Assembly: GCA_965212005.1 (NCBI GenBank)
Contig: OZ243038.1
Location: forward strand, 744,001 to 808,000
DNA from: G965212005 sp965212005
GTDB lineage: Bacteria > Pseudomonadota > Gammaproteobacteria > Porifericomitales > Porifericomitaceae
Length of the DNA stretch: 64,000 nt
Direction of reading: 5' to 3'
The notes under the pieces: model-generated
Databases searched by the model: none
Seen by the model: only the letters and a program-made list of their open reading frames with translations
What the model was told of the DNA's origin: nothing
Shown here: positions 38,301 to 45,272 of the stretch, in pieces
Numbering within the stretch: the first letter of the stretch is position 1
Layout of the letters: every line of letters begins with the position of its first letter
Translations under genes and position numbers: made by a program

Positions 38301-40614
38301 CGCTGATGGTGAACATGCCGTAGGTGCTGAACTGGAGCTGTTCTTCACCATCGCTGTTGACCGGCGCTACAAATTCGCTGTTGCCGCTGGTGGTGGTGAT
38401 GGTCAGGGTGCCGGTGATCGAGTCGGTCGCGCCCTCGGTGATGGCGCCGGTGGCTACACCGGCGATGCTGGTGGTCAGGGTGCCGGTGGTGGTGACCAGC
38501 AGCTGCGCGACCTCGCCGTCGCCGGCGTTGCTGGAGGCGAACACTTCATACAGATACTCGGTGCCGGGGAGCAGCCCGCTGTCGGCGTAGGTGAAAACGT
38601 CGTCCGCAAGCGTGACCACAGCCTCGGCGCCCGGCGGGGCGAACGCGCCCAGCGTTGCCGTCTCAGCAGGAAAACCGCGAACCACGACGTACCTGTTCAC
38701 CGCCGTGCTGACGGCGTCGGTGGGCGCCTCCCAGGTCAGCGTGACACTGTTGTCGGCGAGGGCCGAGGACACCAGGTTCTGAACCATGCTCGGCAGGTTC
38801 CCGGGGTCGACCACCACCCCCGGGTCCACTGTCAGCGCCACGTTGGCCCACGGCGAGACGCCGGCGGCGGTGCGCGCCCGCACCCGGTAGAAGTTGAACG
38901 TGACGCGAAACAGCGTCGCACTCTGGCTGTCGTCCTCGGCGTCAACATCAACATGATGATTGACGGTGGTGAGCACGACGCAATCGGTGTCGGCAGCACT
39001 ACAACCCTGGATTTCATAGCTGCTGACCGAAGTCCCGGCGGGCACCGTGGCGGGCGGCAACCAGGTCAGGGCGATTCTGACCACCCGCCCTCGCCGCTCC
39101 GTAGCCACAAGATCGCGCACCGCGGTCAGCCCGGTGGCAGGGCTGAGAACTTCAATGGTGAAGCCGAGGGTGGCGGTATTGCCGTCGCCGGCGGTGACGG
39201 TGTAAGTGTAGCCGGTGGCGGCTTGCTCCGTGTCCGGCGTGCCGGAAAGGACGCGGGTGTCGGCGTCAAACGTCAGCCCGTTCGGCAGGCCGCCACCGCC
39301 GGTCGGGGCCAGGGTGTAGCTCAACGTACCCTCACCGCCGCTGGCCGCCGGCAGGGTGAGATCGGTGATGGCGCTATTGGCAAGGTAGGTCTGGTTGGCG
39401 ATGGGCTGCATGCCCGCGAAGCTCGGGGCAGTGGCGACAACCCTGAGCATGTTGTCCGTGGTCAAGTCACCGGCACTAGTGTGCGCCGCGCCGGCTACGG
39501 TGACGCCGATTCTGGTGTTGGCGTCAATGCCGCTGCCGCCGTAGGCCAGCGTCAGGGTGGCCGCCGTGGCACTGTCGCGAGCGACGTTGCTGACGGTGAC
39601 GCCGGTCCCTGCGCTCAGGTTCAGGGTGAACTGCCCCGCCGTCGGCGAAGTCTCGTACTCGGTGTTTTCGAGGGTGACCGTCAGGGTTGTGCCGTTGAGC
39701 GCGGTCTCGGCGATCGTAATGAAGGTGTCCGGGGCGCTGATGGTGGCGCGGGGCTGCGTGGGCGGCGCGCTTGTGACAGTCGCCGTCAGCCGGTAATTGC
39801 CGGTGGTGGCACCAGCTCCGTCAGCACAAAGCAAGTGGTCTCCGGTTTGTGTCGCCGTATGGATAATTCGGGAATTGGTATTAACCCCGGCTTCGATGTC
39901 GTCATTAGCTACAAGCACGCCGGCGGAGCCCGTGCAGTCACCAAAGGCACTCTGTCCGGGCGGATATAAAGCGATGCGAGGGTCCAAAGTATCGCTTGTT
40001 GCCGCGGCATCAATCTGGTAGGCACCGCCGGATATGAGCCTGACCCGAAGGACGTCCTGGTCAGTGGCAGAAGCAATATCGCTGGAGAATATGCCAGGCG
40101 CAAAGAGTCTTCCCGTGGTGGTGCCGTCGCCGGGGATATCAGGCACCTGCGCCGCCAGTGGCTCGGTTGTGACAGCCGCCGTCAGCCGGTAATTGCCGGT
40201 GGCTGCGGTAACTGGCCTAACACAAAGCAAGTGATCTCCGGTTTGTGTCGCCGTATGGGTAATTCGGGAATTGATATTTCCTGGGAAGTTGATATCGTCA
40301 TTAGCCACAAGTACGCCGGCGGAGGAGAAGGTGCAGCCCTGAAAGTTAAGCTGTCCGGGCGGAAATAAACCGATGCGAGTATCCAAAGTCCCGCTTGTTG
40401 CCTCGGCATCAATCTGGTAGGTGCTGCCGGATATAAGCCCGACCAGAAAGCCGTCCTGGTCACTGGCACTATCAATATCGCTGTCGAACGTGCCGGGCAC
40501 CATGAGTCTTGCTGTGGTGCTACCGTCGCCGGGGATGTCCTGCGCCTGCGCGTAGTGGGCCGGCAACAAGCCCAGCAGCAGCAGTACGAAGACCCGAGTT
40601 ATCCGATTTGTCAT
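29374..40614 (-). CDS. Gene C: giant modular autotransporter (3746 aa)
   Basis: The ATG at 40614 is chosen because the Sec signal peptide (MTNRITR, hydrophobic core, AQA|QD at 24/25) follows; the frame is open upstream to 40779 but without a signal. Two PPC-like domains come next (about 25-155 and 158-288), then Ig-like, fibronectin III-like (about 605-710), VCBS, repeated cadherin-like beta-sandwich (LSALTLSGG...VFDAGT), Calx-like AATISATTPDPLTEANL units, cadherin and further Ig-like domains. The linker SEAMEMTLGAFGRSF leads into the beta-barrel (about 3405-3746), ending SFHY-stop. Barrel residues are almost identical to B and D. Predicted outer-membrane anchored, surface-exposed adhesin; the ligand is unknown. 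Confidence 0.9.
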   Translation of the reverse strand: MTNRITRVFVLLLLGLLPAHYAQAQDIPGDGSTTARLMVPGTFDSDIDSASDQDGFLVGLISGSTYQIDAEATSGTLDTRIGLFPPGQLNFQGCTFSSAGVLVANDDINFPGNINSRITHTATQTGDHLLCVRPVTAATGNYRLTAAVTTEPLAAQVPDIPGDGTTTGRLFAPGIFSSDIASATDQDVLRVRLISGGAYQIDAAATSDTLDPRIALYPPGQSAFGDCTGSAGVLVANDDIEAGVNTNSRIIHTATQTGDHLLCADGAGATTGNYRLTATVTSAPPTQPRATISAPDTFITIAETALNGTTLTVTLENTEYETSPTAGQFTLNLSAGTGVTVSNVARDSATAATLTLAYGGSGIDANTRIGVTVAGAAHTSAGDLTTDNMLRVVATAPSFAGMQPIANQTYLANSAITDLTLPAASGGEGTLSYTLAPTGGGGLPNGLTFDADTRVLSGTPDTEQAATGYTYTVTAGDGNTATLGFTIEVLSPATGLTAVRDLVATERRGRVVRIALTWLPPATVPAGTSVSSYEIQGCSAADTDCVVLTTVNHHVDVDAEDDSQSATLFRVTFNFYRVRARTAAGVSPWANVALTVDPGVVVDPGNLPSMVQNLVSSALADNSVTLTWEAPTDAVSTAVNRYVVVRGFPAETATLGAFAPPGAEAVVTLADDVFTYADSGLLPGTEYLYEVFASSNAGDGEVAQLLVTTTGTLTTSIAGVATGAITEGATDSITGTLTITTTSGNSEFVAPVNSDGEEQLQFSTYGMFTISAAGDWTYSLNYNLPRVRALTAGQMEQDMFTVTAAAPTADGVAVTQVVTITITGVNTRPFAAIRLVEGSTVAAGETLRLESDITDPDNELDDLTIAWTAAGGIGTFSAAASADTDWMVPAATPPAEYLLTLTVTDPGSASDTEQVSITVTPPLPLEFGGETIDDQTYTMGAAITDLTLPVATGGTGPYSYALSGMPSGLAFDSGTRVLSGAPNAVQAATTYTYTATDAASPPGTGTLAFTIEVAAPAPIPILTIAAPTGEDTDTLAFTVSNTGEAAAANTVTFSVYRTEQPVNAAQADTAANTAPLCSVTESTNTQPCAVEQDTAITAEIVATTGTYDGTAAINPPADATDYFYFVCVTTSAGVRTCSPSGDVVNVLPAATATISATNPSPLTEANLSGATLTVTLAGTATYLDPLPADSITLNSAATDAGVTVMTAVRDSATEATLTLAFDRAVSDFDTDLDIIVTVADAAHAGTGDLDTGTVTVTAIDEDDIPGDGSTTTRLAVPGTFDSIIDPDSDQDGFLVALVSGGAYQFDAERTGGSTLDTSLGLYPPGQADFGGLDCHNGSDVLAGNDDFGGDTNSRITHTATQTGDHLLCVDAFGTNRGSGDYRVTAAVTSEPPAADDATLSALTLSGGATLTPVFDAGTLTYTADVANSVANIMVTPTAADAGATITVNGTAVTSSMASGSITLNVGSNLILVEVTAADGSTMTYAVTVARMVMPGGNGAEVFSASVLTEANLNGAILRVGLGGVSFVAAGSLNAAQFTLSTTVPGVTVNAVSRGGGLSADLTLAYDGTDFDVDAPLIVTITAAALTGTEDLNTNALTVTAVVENNNANLSALTLSAGTLTPDFDAATTTYAAMVDNSVSSLTLTPTVANAFATITVAGTAVASGMASGSVDLDEGPNAIVVEVTATDGSTMLTYTVTVTRAAAPTTTAAISATVPDPLTEANLDGATLTVTLTDTTYMDPLPANPVTLNTDATDAGVTVMTAVRDTATVATVTLDYDDTDFDTDLDIIVTVAAAAHVGSGDLLTAARTVTAIDETSRLSALSLSEGALDPVFNAGTFVYAASVANSIDGLTVTPAAAAGTTITVDGAPVNSGEASAELALTVGANTITVAVTTPKATAQDYTLTVTREMALSFGGADTGGVTEDTATTTATGTLTVTNPNPSGGTEVVAQTDADGTYGTFTIVAASGAWTYTLNNSAPATNALAASETVTDVFTVVAAADPGAITDVTITITGANDAPTADAGPPQAVALSATVTLDGSASADPDTGADPGNADAIDSYAWTQTDSSGNTVTLDDATAVSPTFTAPSVPTTLEFSLVVNDGDADSAPATVTITVTGAPAATISATTPDPLTEANLDGATLTVTLTNTTYGNPLPADPITLDTAATTAGVTATAVRDSATEATLTLAFDRAASDFDTDLDITVTVAAAAHANAGDLDAGTVTATAIDESDVATLSALTLSGGVSLNETFDAGTFTYTADVDNSVANIMVTPTATDDGATIEVQGTAVTSGSASTAITLTAGMATDIDVLVTAEDGSTTRTYNLAVTRAAALALSFGGETIDAQTYTVNTAIAGLTLPVAGGGTAPYSYALSDVPSGLTFAAATRVLSGTPNAVQAATTYTYTATDAAVSPASVMLDLVITVNAVVVPTATISATTPATLTEANLDGATLTVTLTNTTYGNPLPADPITLDTAATTAGVTATAVRDSATEATLTLAFDRAASDFDTDLDITVTVAAAAHANAGDLDAGTVTATAIDESDVATLSALTLSGGATLTPVFDAGTFTYTADVDNSVANIMVTPTATDAGATIEVQGTAVTSGAASTAITLTAGVATDIAVLVTAEDGTTQTYNLAVTRAAATTPTAAIATPSSLTEATLDGATVTVMLTNTEYVPGVLATNLFTVTLSGSGVTVSTAARTSAVLATLTLAYGGTGIDANTTLGITVLDAAHSGTGNLDTATIPVTATPPSLPGATFSVAENAAANTPVGTPLVPDNFPGGSQTWAIVSGNTGNDFAINPSTGQLTVAANDSINFEDTPSYTLMVSLTVGTTAMAQAAVTVTVSDVDEPPAAPAAPTVAPAAESLNVSWTAPANNGPAITRYDVQFRTGSDPFALASPGPGAATSLTITGLTANTAYEVQVRAANAEGDGAYSASGSGTPLAAGAPTATITTTAPTTLTEANLNGAMLTVTLTNATYVGTLTDSQFTLTGAPGTAMISVASVTGSGTQAVLVLAYPDAGADLDSDLNLSVVVDAAAHTGTNPLTTGAVAVADNAAPVISDPGLQSYVQNVLITPLMITVDDADGDAAGNPPTVTLTNLPNGLVFDGTNQVTGTPTELGDTVVTITAADGVNDMVTETFTITVTPSTGALRFGVALIPAQSYTVNTAITDLTLPAATGGTGPYGYSLSGMPSGLSFNAMTRVLSGTPDTEEGARAYTYTAVDSAISPAAVTLSLVITVNAPSTTLRFDVTTIPAQSYTVNAAITDLTLPAATGGTGTLSYTLSGMPSGLIFDAGTRVLSGTPDTEQMATTYTYTATDVTSPPAAVMLSLVITVRLEATGGPLEVARSEAMEMTLGAFGRSFTSSAVDVLGERFSSGVGGSQLTFGGRTLSLESLTNDQAAAGAEPDNQPVPAAAGGQQTSVGALFAGSAFQLSLNEGDAAGVGATTLWARGAVGNYEGEPEDGFQLDGDIVSGYLGLDYRASRRTLVGVAVSHSRGDADFSSAAIADGEVETELTSILPYVQWQPHAGLSLWGLVGYGLGESEITDSGASRKTDVEMQTAALGARGKLWSGGRADVALKASALTVEIESDSEQNLSSVTTRAHRLRMALAGNRHGAASARGGRFGQRFELGLRWDLGDVETGAGADLGAGVEYANPRSGTRLRLDGHYLLVHEESDFEAWEVSAEVGITPSLWGRGVRFALEPGWDSAGARQRMVMDFTDVLGPAWRGDGLKLELYGEHAEDHEFGLEGSFHY
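32718..34290. repeat. Tandem 924-bp duplication inside gene C
   Basis: The blocks starting near 32718 and 33642 encode the same cadherin-like beta-sandwich plus the Calx-like domain (TPDPLTEANLDGATLTVTL). For several hundred bases around 32945..33250 and 33869..34174 they are identical. 924 bp is 308 codons, so the frame is kept. Confidence 0.9.
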
Positions 40615-40894
40615 TCTTGCTTGCTTGCTTGCATTATTGTCTTTATTGTCTTCGTTTTCATTTCCATTGCTATGGTCGCTGTGCCGTGGTGCTTTGCTAT
40701 TTGGGGGAGGGGGCAGGATTGCCCGGCAAAAGCGGGAAACGGTGGGAGAAGGCAGCCACCCACCCGGACAGTAAGGCAAGCGTCGGCACCCGACCGGCCT
40801 TTGCGAACAGATGGCATCTAACCGCCAAGAATATTTTCCAAAACATTATTGTCACCCTACCAGTCCCCGCAAGTACCTGCAACAGCTTCATGGG

Positions 40895-40923
40895 ATCGTA
40901 ACAGATACGGTCACCGTTGACAA
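40895..40923 (-). promoter_or_regulatory. Predicted sigma70 promoter of gene C (module copy 5)
   Basis: Minus strand TTGTCA (40918..40923), 17 bp, TACGAT (40895..40900); leader to the ATG about 280 nt. The IS-X end lies about 10 bp upstream of the -35 box. Confidence 0.62.
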
Positions 40924-40933
40924 TTTTATGTAT

Positions 40934-41040
40934 GGGCCACCACATACTGGACAAATCCGGGAGTTGCCGGGCGCTGGCCTGGCAGGGGGTCCGGCAGCCC
41001 AATCCCCGGTGCGGGCGGTCGCCGTTGTAGCGTTGCAAAT
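40934..41040 (-). pseudogene. IS-X transposase C-terminal fragment
   Basis: Encodes RYNGDRPHRGLGCRTP... MWWP, the tail of the IS-X transposase; the body of this copy resumes at 43026, so the segment carrying the dCTP-deaminase-like gene and IS30 sits inside IS-X. Bases 41041..41187 contain the half-terminator motif also seen at 2856 and nothing coding. Confidence 0.75.
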
Positions 41041-41187
41041 ACGCCGGCAGGCGGTCGTTTGTGCCGGATCAGCACGTCGGCTTCCTTTTTTCAGCAGGCC
41101 ATGAGTCCGGAATGTTTCCGGCCCTATGCATCAGCCTTAATCGTTTGACTTCAATGCATCCCAAGTACGTTGGTCCAGCATCGGATG

Positions 41188-41841
41188 CTACAAGAATTTG
41201 ACCAACAAAAAGCTGACCATTACTATCGAACCAAGAATCAGGGGGAGCCGCCAGGCGATGCTCTCTTTCAGGCCATCCACGGTCGTCACCAGCGCCTCCA
41301 GCGTGCGCATCATCTCTGTCTGCGACATATATTCACGCTCCATCACAGCTTTGATATCGTCCGGCGACAATGCATCCCGGTCCTGGTAGGGACCGGCATA
41401 TTTAACTTCCACCTCTTTCTCAAGACTGTGAAACTCAATAGTCAGAAAAGTATCTTTGTAAGGTAGAACAATGGACTTTGTCGAAAGGTTGGTCAGACCA
41501 ACTATGAGCCGCCCGCGAAACCCCGGATCAACCTGCGCCCCGACGGTGGCGATTATCCCTTTGCGTGCGTAGGTGCTGGTCAGCCCGAAACGACCGACAT
41601 GCCGCGCACTCATAGTAAGCTTCTCGCAGGTGGTGACAAGTACGAAGTCGCCGGGCCTGATTTCCACAAATCCGGTTTTTTCCAGGTCTGTTATTTTCTT
41701 GTGTGAGGAGCTGGCCGCTTGGCGCCCGACGCGCAGATCATAGGACGCTGGTTGTATCAACCTTTCAGAGAAAGGCTCGATACTTATTCCGCCCTGCTCC
41801 ATCTTACAGGCAGCGCGAATGTCCCGGTCAGAAAGAATCAT
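41188..41841 (-). CDS. dCTP deaminase/dUTPase-fold protein with C-terminal membrane anchor, copy 2
   Basis: Same 217-residue protein as 2964..3617, with substitutions C109R, A125V, R139S and S190G (copy 1 to copy 2). It keeps the Dcd-fold motifs, the catalytic Glu-to-Gly change at 115 and the terminal transmembrane helix. Four of about five base differences change the protein, which is what weak or no purifying selection since duplication would give, although numbers are too small to be decisive. It lies just downstream of IS30 on the same strand. Confidence 0.8.
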   Translation of the reverse strand: MILSDRDIRAACKMEQGGISIEPFSERLIQPASYDLRVGRQAASSSHKKITDLEKTGFVEIRPGDFVLVTTCEKLTMSARHVGRFGLTSTYARKGIIATVGAQVDPGFRGRLIVGLTNLSTKSIVLPYKDTFLTIEFHSLEKEVEVKYAGPYQDRDALSPDDIKAVMEREYMSQTEMMRTLEALVTTVDGLKESIAWRLPLILGSIVMVSFLLVKFL

Positions 41842-41924
41842 GATTGAGATTCAACTTAATTTTCATGGTTGCTTCGGCCATGGTACTCTCAATGCCCCGC
41901 CGCTACAAACTGCTGTACAGGTTC

Positions 41925-43025
41925 TTGGATTCAACCTCGAAGTGCAACAGGGGGGTTTATGCCGAATAGTGCCTGATCGGTGTTTTCATGCCAAGGCATT
42001 TGCGCGGTCGGTTATTGATCTGGTTGACCACATGCGCCAGTTGCAAGATTCTGATGGTCGAAAGATCATAGCTTTGGGGGAAATACTGCCGTATCAGCCC
42101 GTTGGTATTCTCATTGGTTCCTCGCTCCCAGGACGCGTAGGGATGGGCGAAATAGAAGTCGGCCTGCAGTGCGTCGCTGACCGCTTCATGGGCAGCGAAT
42201 TCGGTGCCGTTATCCGAGGTCAAGGTGTGCACCCGGTCTTTGATCGCGGTCAGGTTTCTAATCAGCGCCTCGCTCACCGCCGGCGACTTCCGGTTGGGCA
42301 GGATATCAATGTACACAAAGCGCGTGGCGCGCTCGACCATGGTCAGCATAACGGCGGTATTGTTTTTCCCATACACCGTGTCCAGCTCCCAATCGCCGAT
42401 GCGGGCGCTTTGCTCCACCAACGCCGGGCGCTGCTCAATGGACACCCGATTGGGTATCGAGCCCCGCCGCACCTTGCTAGCGTAGCGTTGCTTCCACTTT
42501 TTCCGGCAGCGTAACTGCTTAGACAGACAACCGCCGTGGTACTTGTCGTTGCGAATGTGCCGGTAGACCCATTCATGGCTGACCGCCACCCCGCCGGTTT
42601 TCCCCAGCCACAGGCTGATCTGCTCCGGGCTCCACTTCTCATGCAGCAGCCCTTCGATGAGTTGCCAATCTGGCCGGCCAATACGCGCCCCGGACTTAGC
42701 TGCGCGGCGCGCCATGGCCTGCTTGTGCGCCCCGGCTGGACGATAAGCGCCCGCTCCGGCGGTGCGCCCCCACACACGCCCCCGACTGGCCCCATTGCGG
42801 CGTATCTCCCGGCTGATGGTGCTTTTGTTGACACCGATAATATTGGCCATAGTTTGTTGCGAATACCCTTGCTTCAACCCATTGGAAATCTGCTATCGTT
42901 GAACACGGGTGAGGTGCGTGTAGTGTTTCATAAGGCAACTCCTTATATTGATTCTGGACAATCAAGATGCTACCGCATCTCACCTTTCCTTCATCGGTGA
43001 AGTTACACTTAAGAGTTGAATTCAC
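41925..43025 (-). mobile_element. IS30-family element, copy 2
   Basis: Ends as in copy 1: TGGATTCAAC/AAGTGCAAC inward from the left, TGAATTCAAC/AAGTGTAAC inward from the right; about 1.1 kb. The right end is joined directly to the interior of the IS-X transposase (gttgccaatcc at 43026), about 110 bp further in than in copy 1. Confidence 0.82.
41957..42931 (-). CDS. IS30-family transposase with in-frame amber codon 13
   Basis: The expected start is the ATG at 42931, seven bases after a perfect AAGGAG. The N-terminus MKHYTHLTRVQR is followed by TAG (42893..42895) and then QISNGLKQGYSQQ in the same frame; relatives have tyrosine there. From the next possible start (TTG at 42877) 306 residues are open: HTH about NIIGVNKSTISREIRR, DDE residues in GDWELDTVYGK, LTSDNGTEF and ERGTNENTNG. 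Thus the catalytic domain is intact but full translation needs readthrough or the internal TTG. Both IS30 copies share the stop, so it predates the segmental duplication. Confidence 0.85.
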
Positions 43026-43912
43026 GTTGCCAATCCTCCAGCAGGCAATCGTTGAAACCGCGCTGATCATCCGACGGCAAGTCTTCCTGGTAGTCCACGA
43101 ACTCCTCTTGCACGATGCGCTTGAAGCGCTCGCTGCAGGCGTTCCTCTTCGGGCAGCGCGGGCAAGTGTAGCAGTGGCGCCAGCCTTGCTGTTTGGCATA
43201 CTCGTCCCAGGTGCCGGCGAACTCGCTGCCGTTGTCGCTCAGCACCTGCCGGATGGAGCCCGGGAAGAGCGTTTTGACCAGGCTCGCAAAGCGCATGGCG
43301 GTGCGGCTGTTGATGCCATTGGTGGCAAGGGCAAAGCGGAAGCGGCTGGCGTGAGCGGTGGCGGTGAAGATAGATTGGCGGCAGCCGTTGCGGCAGCCGT
43401 TGATGAAATGCAGCACCGTATCAAAGGCCACGCAGTGGCCGGGGATGGCAGTGCGCCCCTTGCGGCCAAGGCGCGGGCGGGTCTTGCGTTTCAAGGGCCT
43501 GGGGCGCCCCTTGGGGTCCAGGCGCAGCGGAGTGCAGCGCATCTTGTCGGGGGCGTCGGCAACCCGCCGCCCGATGGTGCGGGCGCTGGGGCATGGCAGG
43601 CGGCGCCCGGTGCACCACGGCACGAGCAGCTCCTGCAGTTTCTCTTTGCCGCAGTTGGGCAAGCGCCGGGGCAGCTCGCGGATATGCGTGATGATCTCCG
43701 TCGGCCATTGCCGCCGGCGCCTTTGCTTCGGTGCACGGCTGCGGTCCTGCAGCGCACGCCAGCCGATTGCGCGCCAGCCGCGGCACCAGGCGTAGCGCGA
43801 GAAGCGGCTGGTGTGATCCATGTTTGCAGCCAGACCGTGTTTTTCCCAGAAACCAGGGCGGCGCGCTTTTGCCTGGCTGCAAGGCTCCTGTTGCTCTCCT
43901 TTATGCCTGAAG
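43026..43912 (-). pseudogene. IS-X transposase, truncated by IS30 junction
   Basis: The longest undisturbed IS-X reading frame (43009..43821, 270 residues). It shows RFSRYAW..., the arginine-rich N-terminal region, VAFDTVLHF (Asp), VLSDNGSEFAG (Asp), ACSERFKRIVQEEF (Glu) and then stops in IS30 sequence at QREFNS, so the C-terminal RPHRG part is missing (it lies at 40934..41040). The normal N-terminus, seen at 61670, is degraded here between 43822 and 43900. A small NGCR duplication is present near 43385. Confidence 0.85.
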
Positions 43913-43949
43913 AAGCAACATTGTAAAAGCCGCGTACGTGTATACCCGC

Positions 43950-43990
43950 GGAAGCCGACGTGCTGGCTCAGCCTGTCGGCTTCCTTCTTT
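43950..43990 (+). terminator. Rho-independent terminator-like hairpin (shared module)
   Basis: GGAAGCCGAC, 15-nt loop, GTCGGCTTCC, then TTCTTT. The same module is at 62751..62791 with a better T tract. No gene reads into it from the left here, so it probably arrived with IS debris. Confidence 0.55.
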
Positions 43991-44259
43991 CAGCAGGCCA
44001 TGAGTCCAGTATGTTTCCGGCCCTATGCAGCCTTTGTACAGATCCATAACAGATGGCAGGCCCATAACCGGCACTCCGGGTGGTTGACCGACAAGGATGG
44101 TACGGGAGGCCGCGGCGCGAGCATCAATGAGTGTACAGCCGGCGGCGCCAGGGCGAAGTGGAAGCGGCTGGCGTGAGCGGTGGCGGTGAAGATAGATTGG
44201 CGGCAGCCATTCGGGGCGGCGTGTTTCGCGGCCCGGGCCGCCGGGGGGCACGGGCCAAT
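43991..44259. other. Mosaic of repeat fragments
   Basis: No gene supported. Bases 44030..44130 repeat 8340..8440 (tccataacagatggcaggcc). Bases 44150..44207 are a 57-bp piece of IS-X (same as about 43330..43387). The G-rich array starts at about 44215. Confidence 0.7.
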
Positions 44260-45272
44260 CCGGCCACCCCCCCTGCCCCCCTTGTCAGGGGGGTGGCGTG
44301 CCGACGTGCCTGCGTGCCGGGCTCAGTAGTGGAAAGGCTGCGGGGCGGAGCCTACGGGGGGGCGTGTTTTGCTGGCCGGGCCGCCGGGGGGCACGGGCCA
44401 ATCCGGCCAAAAACCCCCTGCCCCCTTGTCAGGGGGGAGCCTTGCCGACGTGCCTGCGTGCCGGGCTCAGTAGTGGAAAGACTGCGGGGGAATTCTACGG
44501 GGGGCGTGTTTTGCTGGCCGGGCCGCCGGGGGGCACGGGCCAATCCGGCCAAAAACCCCCTGCCCCCTTGTCAGGGGGGAGCCTTGCCGACGTGCCTGCG
44601 TGCCGGGCTCAGTAGTGGAAAGACTGCGGGGGAATTCTACGGGGGGCGTGTTTTGCTGGCCGGGCCGTCGGGGGGCACGGGCCAATCCGGCCAAAAACCC
44701 CCTGCCCCCTTGTCAGGGGGGAGCCTTGCCGACGTGCCTGCGTGCCGGGCTCAGTAGTGGAAAGACTGCGGGGGAATTCTACGGGGGGCGTGTTTTGCTG
44801 GCCGGGCCGTCGGGGGGCACGAGCCAATCCGGCCAAACCCCCCTGCCCCCCTTGTCAGGGGGTGGCGTGCCGACGTGCCTGCGTGCCGGGCTCAGTAGTG
44901 GAAAGACTGCGGGGGAATTCTACGGGGGGCGTGTTTTGCTGGCCGGGCCGTCGGGGGGCACGAGCCAATCCGGCCAAACCCCCCTGCCCCCCTTGTCAGG
45001 GGGTGGCGTGCCGACGTGCCTGCGTGCCGGGCTCAGTAGTGGAAAGACTGCGGGGCGGAGCCTACGGGGGGGGCGTGTTTTGCTGGCCGGGCCGTCGGGG
45101 GGCACGGGCTCATCTGGCCACCCCCCCTGCCCCCCTTGTCAGGGGGAGCCTTGCCGACGTGTACTAACCGGACACATGGGTAACACTCCCCCCTGACAAG
45201 GGGGGCAGGGGGGGGTTGTACAACCGGGCACAGGTCGCGTGGTGGCGTGCCGACGGACCCGGCGCGCCGGCC
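44260..45272. repeat. G-rich tandem array downstream of gene D (six ~142-bp units)
   Basis: cgggctcagtagtgg begins at 44318, 44462, 44604, 44746, 44887 and 45028, spacings 141-144 bp. As at gene C each unit carries the complement of SFHY-stop, though gene D itself ends SVRY-stop, so the units are not simple copies of the adjacent gene end. Each has a CCCCTTGTCAGGGG palindrome. Between 45165 and 45215 two palindromes face each other. Frames across the array are compositional. Confidence 0.93.

Larger units (their letters stand above)
39091..43025. repeat. Segmental duplication, copy 2
   Basis: Matches <1..4799 (see copy 1): gene C N-terminus, leader, promoter, IS-X tail, dCTP-deaminase-like gene and IS30. 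This copy lacks IS256 and carries one extra 399-bp PPC-like unit. Confidence 0.85.

Noticed and set aside
44131..45196. Proline/arginine-rich frames on both strands of the G-rich arrays (also at 28422..29313)
   Set aside because: Unit lengths are mostly not multiples of three, the frames carry no domains, and they consist of palindrome and spacer sequence.
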